64,000 nt of DNA from Aphanomyces cochlioides (taxonomy: Eukaryota; Oomycota; Saprolegniomycetes; Saprolegniales; Verrucalvaceae), in contig JAHQRK010000015.1 of assembly GCA_019828595.1 (NCBI GenBank), positions 1,550,001 to 1,614,000 on the forward strand, in the 5' to 3' direction. Shown piece by piece: positions 21,969 to 31,376 of the stretch (its first letter is position 1; each line of letters begins with the position of its first letter). The position numbers and the translations under genes were made by a program. Under the pieces are notes generated by a model. The model had not been told where the DNA came from, searched no databases, and was given only the letters and a program-made list of their open reading frames with translations.

Positions 21969-22927
21969 TCATACAAAAGCCAAGTGTTATTTTTGTCTTT
22001 TTCTTGAATTTTCTCGAAATAATTCGTCTTGACGAAATTGATTGGCCAAGTCAATGTATTTTTAGAATACTCTGTTGAGCGCTTTCAATTCACTGATGCC
22101 GACAAAGCTTTGCTCTCCAAGATGCTATTACTGGCATCTATTGCAAGAGGAACTGTTCGTGACGTTCTTCGAGAGCTTATCTGAATGAGCAACGTTAGGA
22201 TGTCGACTCGAAATGCATTTGCTGCTGTGTATGTTTAAACTTTTTGTGTGTCTTGGTTGAATGATGCATTGGACGTTTACGCGTTCGTGATGTTGATTAG
22301 CTTAGAGTGCCTTGAGTGGTCATTTGATGGTGGACAACTTCCCAGAATAATACCTTGGTCCTCGCATCCACAATGGAATGACTACAGTGTTCTTGTCGGG
22401 ATTCATTATCGCACCTTTAGCGGCGGTCAGCAAATCTTGAATGCAAGTAACGTTGCACCACCAAACTACCCCGTAATTTGAAAGGCCCCTTCTTGCAAAG
22501 CAAATCTCAAGCTGCCAAGCAATAACTTGAAGAAAACACCATAAAGATGTCCATGTCGATCTCAATGACTTGCCTACGCTCTTGAGGGATGAATTAATAA
22601 AATCATTGTCCATACCAGACACGCACTCCAACAATGATCAAAAGGTTTTGACAGCGACAAACCAATCTACCACCTCGTAATATTGTGAATTAAATCGCTA
22701 CAGCGGCTTTGTCTCTCATAGCTCGACCGTTGATCAGAACAATCCGTCCTGTCTTTCGAGAAATTCGAGACATCCAACAACGCATTTGACAGTCCTGTCA
22801 CTATAATGAGGTCATATTTACAACATCGGTGAAAATATACCTTCAAAACGTTCTTACAACGAGGTGATCAGGTACAACAACCAAAATAGTGTGAGTCCAC
22901 AACATCCACTTGAAAAGTAGGACAGCC
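21969..22927. other. Unique spacer of the palindrome
   Basis: 959 bp separating the arms and acting as the divergent upstream region of both HSP70 genes. No convincing gene is present; minus- and plus-strand frames of about 77-104 codons are unrecognised. It holds a four-unit heat shock element at its left edge, an ATTGG (inverted CCAAT) word near 22040, and a two-unit TTCnnGAA at 22755-22762. Confidence 0.6.
22001..22018. promoter_or_regulatory. Four-unit heat shock element, unique to the left HSP70 side
   Basis: TTCTTGAATTTTCTCGAA is a perfect TTCnnGAAnnTTCnnGAA array. It lies in the spacer, 195 bp upstream of the left HSP70 start and about 1.07 kb from the right one. Confidence 0.75.
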
Positions 22928-22962
22928 AATTCCGAGAGCATACAAAAGTCAAGCTTAATCCA

Positions 22963-22975
22963 TTCTCGAAATTTC
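22963..22975 (+). promoter_or_regulatory. Three-unit heat shock element of right HSP70
   Basis: TTCTCGAAATTTC is a perfect TTCnnGAAnnTTC array about 115 bp upstream of the start at 23090. Confidence 0.8.
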
Positions 22976-23089
22976 CATTTGGTCGATTCCATACAAACGC
23001 CAAGTCAATTTGCTGTCTCTTCCCACATCAACGGCTTTTTCAGACTCGCGCGCGCGATCTTGGCTCTCATTTTCAAATTCGATTAAAAC

Positions 23090-25036
23090 ATGGCAAGCGT
23101 CTCAGGACAAAGCGTTGGCATCGATCTCGGCACGACCTACTCGTGTGTGGGCGTGTGGCAGAACGACCGCGTCGAAATCATTGCAAACGATCAAGGCAAC
23201 CGCACCACTCCCTCGTATGTCGCCTTCACCGACTCGGAACGATTGATCGGCGATGCCGCGAAGAATCAGGTGGCGATGAACCCCGCGAACACGGTGTTTG
23301 ACGCCAAGCGATTGATCGGACGCAAGTTTGCGGACCCCGTCATTCAAGCCGATATCAAGCACTGGCCTTTCAAGGTGGTGGCCGGTCCAGCCGACAAGCC
23401 TCAGATTGTGGTGGAGTTCAAGGGAGAATCCAAGACGTTCCAACCGGAAGAAATCTCGTCGATGGTGTTGATCAAGATGAAGGAAGTAGCGGAAGCGTTC
23501 ATCGGTTTGGACGTCAAGAACGCTGTGATCACGGTGCCAGCTTACTTTAACGACTCGCAGCGCCAAGCGACCAAGGATGCCGGTGCGATTGCCGGTTTGA
23601 ACGTGCTTCGTATCATCAACGAACCGACGGCTGCTGCGATCGCCTATGGCTTGGACAAGAAGGGCGGTGAACGCAACGTGTTGATCTTTGACTTGGGCGG
23701 TGGTACCTTTGATGTGTCGTTGTTGACGATCGAAGAAGGCATTTTCGAAGTGAAAGCGACGGCTGGTGACACGCACTTGGGTGGCGAAGACTTTGACAAC
23801 CGTTTGGTGGACCACTTTACGGCCGAGTTCAAGCGCAAGCACCGCAAGGACATGACGCAGAACCAACGTGCGTTGCGCCGATTGCGCACGGCTTGTGAAC
23901 GTGCCAAGCGCACCTTGTCGTCGTCGGCCCAAGCGTACATTGAAATCGACTCGTTGTTCGACGGTATCGACTTCAACAGTACGATCACCCGTGCTCGCTT
24001 CGAAGATTTGTGTAGCGACTACTTCCGCAAGACGATGGAACCCGTGGAGAAGGTGTTGCGTGACTCCAAGTTGTCGAAGAGCCAAGTGCACGAAGTGGTC
24101 TTGGTGGGTGGCTCGACGCGTATTCCCAAGGTGCAACAACTCTTGTCGGAGTTTTTCAACGGCAAGGAACCTTGCAAGTCGATCAACCCGGACGAAGCGG
24201 TAGCGTTTGGTGCGACCGTGCAAGCGGCGATATTGAGCGGCAACAACAGTTCGGAGAAGTTGCAAGACTTGTTGTTGTTGGATGTGACTCCATTGTCGCT
24301 TGGTTTGGAGACCGCGGGTGGTGTGATGACGACGTTGATTGCTCGCAACACGACGGTGCCAACCAAGAAGTCGCAGACGTTCTCGACGTATGCGGACAAC
24401 CAGCCTGGTGTGTTGATCCAAGTGTTTGAAGGCGAGCGCAGCATGACGCGCGACAACAACTTGTTGGGCAAGTTCTCGTTGGACGGCATTCCTCCCATGC
24501 CTCGTGGTGTGCCTCAAGTGGACGTGACGTTCGACATTGATGCGAATGGTATCTTGAACGTGTCTGCGATTGAAAAGTCGACGGGCAAGGAGAACAAGAT
24601 CACCATCACGAACGACAAGGGCCGTCTGTCGAAGGACGACATTGAGCGCATGGTGCAAGAAGCCGAGAAGTACAAGGCGGAAGACGAGACGAACAAGCAA
24701 CGCATTGAAGCGAAGAATGGCTTGGAGAACTATGCGTACAACTTGCGCAACACGCTCAACGACGAGAAGGTCAAGGTGGACGAGTCGGACAAGAAGGTGT
24801 TGGACGACAAGATTTCGGACGTGATTTCGTGGTTGGACCGCAACCAATCTGCGGAGAAGGAAGAGTTTGAAGCGAAGCAGAAGGAGCTCGAGTCTGTGGC
24901 GAACCCGATTATGCAAAAGATGTATGCGGGTGCAGGTGGTATGCCAGGCGGAATGCCAGGCGGTATGCCGACGGACGGTCAAGCTCCTCCATCAGCGGCT
25001 GGCGGTGCTGGTCCCAAGATCGAAGAAGTCGATTAA
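23090..25036 (+). CDS. HSP70: Cytosolic HSP70 chaperone (right copy)
   Basis: 648 residues, the same protein as the left copy and diverging from it across the spacer. All HSP70 signatures and the C-terminal EEVD are intact. It shares the proximal promoter within the arm (up to 22928) but has different sequence beyond it, without the four-unit heat shock element. Two identical, divergent, intron-less HSP70 genes recall the head-to-head HSP70 pairs of some animals and fungi. Gene conversion could keep the arms alike. Confidence 0.97.
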   Translation: MASVSGQSVGIDLGTTYSCVGVWQNDRVEIIANDQGNRTTPSYVAFTDSERLIGDAAKNQVAMNPANTVFDAKRLIGRKFADPVIQADIKHWPFKVVAGPADKPQIVVEFKGESKTFQPEEISSMVLIKMKEVAEAFIGLDVKNAVITVPAYFNDSQRQATKDAGAIAGLNVLRIINEPTAAAIAYGLDKKGGERNVLIFDLGGGTFDVSLLTIEEGIFEVKATAGDTHLGGEDFDNRLVDHFTAEFKRKHRKDMTQNQRALRRLRTACERAKRTLSSSAQAYIEIDSLFDGIDFNSTITRARFEDLCSDYFRKTMEPVEKVLRDSKLSKSQVHEVVLVGGSTRIPKVQQLLSEFFNGKEPCKSINPDEAVAFGATVQAAILSGNNSSEKLQDLLLLDVTPLSLGLETAGGVMTTLIARNTTVPTKKSQTFSTYADNQPGVLIQVFEGERSMTRDNNLLGKFSLDGIPPMPRGVPQVDVTFDIDANGILNVSAIEKSTGKENKITITNDKGRLSKDDIERMVQEAEKYKAEDETNKQRIEAKNGLENYAYNLRNTLNDEKVKVDESDKKVLDDKISDVISWLDRNQSAEKEEFEAKQKELESVANPIMQKMYAGAGGMPGGMPGGMPTDGQAPPSAAGGAGPKIEEVD

Positions 25037-25360
25037 GACTAGCATTATTTACATGAGGAATATATCTATGAACATTTTTGATGAAAAGCTTCTTTCGCAA
25101 AGTCATCCATGGAGACAAGTATAGAACTTACAGATTTCGAGGAGTTTTGCCATTGTAATGAAGAACATTGGACCTGGTCAAGTCATTGAGTGCGTCAGCC
25201 CAATGAATAGAGTCGTCCAGCCAATGCGCAATTCTGACCACTGTATTCCACCAGGTAGCTTTGGACTCGAGGCACCTCGTGGCGAGGGTGTCCTAAACAG
25301 TTTTACACTTTTGAAATGTCTCTGTCGTTCAAATCTCGAATCATCTTCGTACTTTAGTGA

Positions 25361-27336
25361 ATGGTCGACTCGGATTGGTTGAATCCTGGCGATCTCGCAA
25401 CATCTTCATCAAGTTTTGCCATGGTCAAAGTGGACGGACTGACTGTTGGGATTGATCTCGGGACAACATCCTCGTGCGACGGCTTGTGGCAAGACAACCA
25501 AGTGAAGATTCTTACCAACGTCCTCGACAGCCATACGACGCCATCGTATGTCGCCTTCACGGACTCAAAGTTTTTGGTTGGCGATGGGGCCAAGAACCAC
25601 CCAGCGATGAACCCTGCCAGTACTGTCTTTGACGTCAAGCGATTGATCGGACGCAAGTTTTCACACCCAGTGGTGCAAGAAGGCATAAAGCGCAGGCCAT
25701 TCAAACTTGTGCCGGATGCTGACGACAATCCTCAAATTGTCGTTGACTTCAATGGCGAGACAAGACATTTACACCGGAGGATATCGCCTCGATCATGTTG
25801 GCCAAGATGAAGGAAGTAGCTGAAGCATCTCTTGGCTCGGAAGTGAAGAATGCTGTGATAGCAGTGCCAGCATATTTTGACGATTCTCAACGCCGAGCGA
25901 TCAAGAGTGCTGGGGCGCTCGCGGGTCTGAACATACTTCGTGTCATCAATTAACCAACGGCTGCTTGCATTGCTTGTGGTCTGGACAAGAAGACTGGTGA
26001 ACGCTATGTGCTCGTCTTCGACTTGGGTGGTGGCACTCTCGACGTGTCCATGATATTTATTGAGGAGGGTATTTATGAAGTCATGGCGACAGGTGGAGAC
26101 TTGCATTTGGGTGGTGACGCCATTGACGACCGCTTGGTGGACCATTTTGTCGCTGAAATCAAAGACAAGCATGGCAGAGACATCTCTGAGGACTTTGATG
26201 CTTTGAATCGATTGCGGACTGCGTGCGAGCGAGCCAAGCACACGTTATCTGTTGCAACTGAAGCTTCCATTGAAATCGACTCGTTGGTTGATGGCATTGA
26301 TTTCCGCAGTACAATCACCCGAGCTTGCTTTGAAGATTTGTGCAGCGACCTATTTCTCAAGACAGTCGAGTCAGTGGAGAAAGTGTTGGGAGATGCCAAC
26401 GTATCGAAGAGCCAAGTGGACGACGTGGTTTTGGTGGGGGATCGACTCGTATTCCCAAGGTGCATCAGCTTGTGTCTGAGATTTTCGACGGCAAAGAGCT
26501 GCTGACTTCGATCAACCCTGACGAGGCAGTGGTAACCGGTGCTGCTATCCAAGCAGCCGCCTTAGTCGATTGGCACATTTCAAAAGACAAACCAATTTTC
26601 TGCTGTATGCCTTTCACGTATTTGTCGAATCAAAGGGTGGGGTGATGTCAACTCTCATTCGTCGTAACACGAATATGCCAACGAGGAAGACCATGTTGTT
26701 CTCCACTTCTATCGACGGCCAAACCGACGTGCTGATTCAGCTTTATGAAGGCGAACGCAGCTTGACCCATGGTAACAACCTACTTGGCTCTATTGTCTGG
26801 AACGGGATTCCATCTATGCCTCGTGGCAAGCCTGAAATCGCTGTGACTATTGACGTCGACGCAAATTACAACATCACCGTGTCAGCCCTTGAAATTCTGT
26901 CTGGGAAAGCGGAAAAGTGGATCATCCCAGGGGACAACCACCATTACGATCACGAGTATTGTTCTGACATGATGGCGAGAGGCATCACTTGGACGATGAA
27001 GCTTACATGCAACGCCTTGCAGCCTGGGACAGATTGGAGTCGATTGTGTACAACTTGCGGAAAGCGTTGAGCGAAGACGAGACATCTATCGACACTGTCG
27101 AAAGAAAGATGCTCGAAGACAAAGTTTCACATGTCGAAGCTTGGCGACACCATCATGGATCTGCCTCGAGGGATGAAATTGAAGCCAAGCTGCAGGAACT
27201 TAAGTCTATGGTCTATGTTGCGTTGGACAGTGCTAACACATCCTTGATTAGTGGGGGGATATTTGACAGCATACAATGCGAGGGGCCAAGAGTTCCCCTT
27301 CTTCCCCCTCGTGGGGGCGGTGCAGGCCTAAAGTAA
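25361..27336 (+). pseudogene. HSP70 pseudogene, right arm
   Basis: Mirror copy of the left pseudogene with the same TAA after RVIN and the same later frameshifts. It has one more lesion: a 1-bp deletion in the codons for GETKTF, so the N-terminal frame ends in [15 protein letters not shown]. This extra deletion arose after the arms were formed, or is an assembly error. Confidence 0.9.
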
Positions 27337-27443
27337 CCAAACCATGCCGATTCCGAAATTTTGTCAGTGAGTTAATTATTCCTTTAGCAAACGGATTGTG
27401 CAAGCAAGCAACAACCACCAAGTCGGACAATTCCCATTTCAGT

Positions 27444-27486
27444 GATTATATTTCGACGCGAGGCGTCATTGCGTCGAAATATAATC
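27444..27486. repeat. 16-bp perfect hairpin (right copy)
   Basis: Mirror image of the hairpin at 17409-17451, with the same stem and 11-nt loop. Confidence 0.8.
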
Positions 27487-27763
27487 CATGACGCTCAGTG
27501 TCGCTTGAAGGATTGTCTCGCTTGTAATGTTGCATTCCCTCGAATCTCCGACAGAAATTGTTTTGAACTTTCAAAAAATTTCACGAAATTTCATTTCTAC
27601 AACAAACCAATTTCGTCAAAATAGTTCACTTCCTTTTCAAAATAACTCCAACTTTCCGTTTCTGTCCTGGGACATCAACCAAAACTCGTTGATCCAATGT
27701 GGGCTCGACCAAAATCATAGCATCTTGTCTTCGAGAAATCTGACGGTGGAACGCTTCCACAAC

Positions 27764-28290
27764 CTCCAATGCCCCGTAGCGTCCCTCAAATTGCAGTGAC
27801 GATCGACTTCGATGCAGATTACAACTTGACCGTGTCCGTTTTTGAAAAGTTGTCGGGTCGAGAGGGAAAATGGATAATCCCATTCGACAGCACTCGTTAC
27901 GATGTGGAGTATGTTTGGCGCGTGGAGGAAGAAGGCGAAAAATATCAAGCTGATGACGACGCCGAGAAACAACGCATTGAAGCGATAAATGCTCTGGTAG
28001 CATATGCGTACAACTTGCGCAAATTCCTGAACGAAAACGAAGATGCAATCGACGCAAGCATTAAAACGTCGCTCGACAACAAGCTTACACTCGTCGAAAC
28101 TTGGCTCAACCACAATGAAGCTGCCACGAGGGACATGATCGAATCCGAGCAACTGGAGCTCAAGTCTTTTGTGCACCTTACGGTGGACAGCGCCAACATG
28201 TCGGGGAACAGTCGAATAACACTCGATAGAATACAAAGCGAGGATCCAAGTCTCCCCCTTCTTCCCCCTCGCGCCTCTGCTCCAATCTAA
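27764..28290 (+). pseudogene. Third HSP70, C-terminal fragment cut at the palindrome edge
   Basis: The frame reads PPMPRSVPQIAVTIDFDADY, then YDVEYVWRVEEEGEKYQADD and NALVAYAYNLRKFLNE, and ends SLPLLPPRASAPI. This is the HSP70 segment from the end of the substrate-binding beta sandwich through the lid. Its ending resembles the neighbouring pseudogene (PLLPPRG), so it is a third tandem relative. Homology begins at the base where the right arm ends, so the 5' part was lost or moved when the palindrome formed. Confidence 0.8.
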
Positions 28291-28806
28291 GCCAGCCCCC
28301 ACCCTCCTACAACGGTCACGTAAGTTTTCAACTTCACAACTACTTGACTGCTCTATGATGTGTCAAAATTTCAATCAAGGTGGAGTAATGGCGGTAGAAG
28401 ACGTTGACACTGTTCCTTGGCAGCTTGTCACCGTTCTGATGTAGCACAAATAAGGAGACATTGGACGTTGGGTCTTATTGAAAGTTTCAGACGAAAGATA
28501 GCTGCGTTTGACACGAAATTTGTCTTGTAGATGCTCTTGTATGCATAAAGTCATGGATTGTTGAGGCCAAGATGAAGGGAGCGTTTTCCTGAGCTGAAAA
28601 GAATTTCACACTCTGAAATGCCACTACGTTGAACGTTGACGCTGCGAGTTGCGGTCTCTCAACGGTCGCCACGGTTTCCTCGACTCTGATTTGTGCTAGT
28701 CAAGAATGCCAAGCCAACCACATTGCATCCCCTTGGCTATATTTAGTCCCCCGTCGTGTACTCCACTCGTCGATCTTCTGCCAGTCTTCAACTTTCGCCA
28801 TCGAGC
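28291..28806. other. Intergenic, no gene seen
   Basis: Upstream region of the CLASP-like gene. No recognisable coding content. Confidence 0.4.
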
Positions 28807-30153
28807 ATGACAGGAGCACAAGATGTACAGGCTCAACAGGGCTTTGGAATGACTGACGGTGGATTTCTAGGGACCGTACAATGTCAAAGCAATGGAAGCC
28901 AACCTCCAGAGTCAAGTCGACTGGATGAAGCGCATCGAGGTAGCGTTCGACTTCCGCAAACTTGGGTTGAACATTGTCGTTCTAGACCCTTCAACTCATT
29001 CAAGAATGGGCCAAGAGCGAGAAGGCGCACAGCTCGCCCGTGTTTGTGAACGGAATTCACCAACTTCGCGACTTGATTGCAGAGCAAGTGGCTGATATTC
29101 GCTCGAGCGTGTCCAAGGAAGCGTCGCACACCATTGCCGTCCTAGCCAACACGATGAAAGATGCAGCGTTCGATCCACTCGTCGATGTCTTCTTGGCTAC
29201 ACTACTCAAAGCGCTCTGCATCACCATCGAAGTAAAACCGTGCTCTTGAAAGACGCTGACCTTGTTGTCATCGACAGGTAATTGCCCAAGCCGCTGATGA
29301 GTGCATTCAAAGCGTCTTGAAAAGCTCACGCATTGGCCACTACGCTGCCATTCCAAAGTAAGCTCAAGCGTATACCAGGAGTGGGCTCTAAACGACGGCG
29401 GTAGACTCCTCGAGGCGTATGGCTCCCGAAATGCCAACCTTCGTAAACACATCATGGAGTACTTCACACTGATCTGCAACACTTGGAATCCTCGCTCTAT
29501 GAATCGGTACGTTGCTCTGACATAAACAAAAGGACTAAGTCTTGGCATAGCCACAGCGTGACGAACCACTTGTCCAAAGTCCTCCTCCAAGGTCTCTGCG
29601 ATGCCAGCGGAGACGTCCGTGCCATGTCACGCAAATGCTTCTGGGCGTTGCATGCCGTTCATCAAGTAAGTTCCATCACCTTGAGCTAACTTTAACTTCC
29701 TTCCCCACGACATAGAGAAAAGCACTGCTGGTGTTTGAAAAGCTAGACAACGCGACAAAGAACAAACTCGTGGAGGAAGGTGGCGCGTTCGACTTGACCA
29801 AGCTCCATGTCCATCCCATTGATAAGAATCTGACATACAATCGAAGCGCATCGTTTGAATCAAGGGGCGACTCTCTCGGAGAAAAGAACCTCTCATTCAG
29901 TCGAAGCTCCTCGATGGAGTCAAGGGGAGATTCCGTCGTCGCGCGGCTGTACCAGCCCGACTACTTTCAAAACCGGTGGCAACGCCTTGCGAAGCTCAAA
30001 GAAGCTCGCGAGCTACGCGACTGTCCATTCGCCCCCGTGATCCGTAAATTCAAATTCAAACCACTCAAGTCTCAAGGCGTGCCGATGCTCGAACTGGACA
30101 AACTCGCGCTCCAAGGCCCTCTTCGCAAATGCGTCTCGCCTGTAAATGCGTAA
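28807..30153 (+). CDS. CLASP_N (TOG/HEAT) microtubule-associated protein
   Basis: Seven exons give about 355 residues: 28807-28824, 28871-28939, 28986-29231, 29278-29357, 29405-29506, 29551-29665 and 29716-30153. The introns are 46, 46, 46, 47, 44 and 50 nt, all GT-AG and phase-consistent. The spliced protein includes VDWMKRIETLQLIQEW, IRSSVSKEASHTIAVLANTM, DPLVDVFLATLLKALC, VIAQAADECIQSVLK, RNANLRKHIMEYFTLIC and GDVRAMSRKCFWALHAVHQ. This is the HEAT-repeat pattern of the CLASP N-terminal domain, which binds tubulin. A basic, Ser-rich tail with two similar blocks (SRSSSMESRGDSV, NRSASFESRGDSL) follows. It is shorter than full CLASPs and may have a single TOG domain. Confidence 0.85.
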
Positions 30154-31376
30154 AACACGACCCTTTCATTATTGTCCAAGCCTCCCCGACGTCGTAAATT
30201 GTTTTGAAAATTGTTGACTCTGCCCAACGTGGGCCTTATTACCCATGGAGTACTCTGTCGCCTGAGGCGACAGAGATAACATTTGTAACCAGCTGGGCTG
30301 CGCCCTTCCAGACTCTCCACGGGCCTAGGCTGCAAATTCGACCAGGCCAGAGCTTGTTCATGCAGTGTACGCTTTGCGAAAAGCAGCCAATGTGTCTACT
30401 GTATGAGGTTGCATGGAAAATGTCAAAGAAAGGACCAAGTTGTACAAACGTATCGGCTCCACCGACATTGAACATATCGCATTTGCCTGCATTCGCATTC
30501 CTGCTCTTGACTTTTCATATTGTTTTATCCAATCAAATTGCGTGAATGGACTATTTTTGAGTTTTAACCAATCAAAAGTAATTTATTTTCAACATCCAGG
30601 TGATGTTTGGAGTGCTACTATAGACCGTGTATACAAATTTCAAGTCGACGTTTCCAACATGGATTGGAAGCAACCTTGTCGTGGACCAAATGAGAGCTAA
30701 TTCTGTCAAATTGACACTCCTACACTTAGTGGCTATCGAGGCATGGTCAAGCCTTGAAAACGGCGCCACAGGTGAACGAGTTACAATTGTTCCGTTCGGA
30801 TACAATGGGACGACCGACGCTGTCGTGTCATCGAAAGTTCTATCATTACAACCGGGCGACTAAATTTTTATCCAATCAAAAGCACAGAATACTGAATTAT
30901 TCCTCATTTTTAACCAATGAAATATCCTTATTTTTCAGTCCAACAACCTGTGGGTGTTTTCAAATGGCGACTACAACAAGCACTGTTTGAAACAAGCAGA
31001 CAGTTGGCTCGCAGTAGTCTTTGGTGTTGCTCGACGTGGGAGCAAATGTTGTGGCTTTGTTGAATACTTGCGGTCGGCTTGGTTGTTGTGTTGAAGCAGG
31101 TGGTACAAAACCCGATACAAAGTTCAAGTCAAACTCCTTTGGTTTCTGAAGGTACTGGTTTAGGGTAATTATTCCCAAGTTAAGCCGACGGTTTGGCCAA
31201 AGTGATCCAAAGTTTGATTGAGAAGTTGAAAAAATTCTCTTATTCAGTGCGTGGATTGAGACATGTGGCACAATCAGCATGCAGACGACGACGACGATGA
31301 CATCGAGCTTGTCGTCTGTTGTGATTCTGTGGCAAGCCAGAGCGAGCCACAGTCATTTCGCCTTTGGACTTGAAAC
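30154..31376. other. Intergenic, no assignable gene
   Basis: AT-rich DNA with repeated CCAATCAAA words at about 30530, 30570 and 30870. A minus-strand frame of 106 codons (30960-31280) is unrecognised. Confidence 0.3.

Larger units (their letters stand above)
22928..27763. repeat. Right arm of the palindrome (4836 bp)
   Basis: Inverse complement of 17132-21968. The single difference I found is a missing C at about 25758 (gagacaag here, gagaccaag on the left). At the inner end, identity stops between tcggaatt and the following base. At the outer end it stops after ccacaac (27763). Confidence 0.95.
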
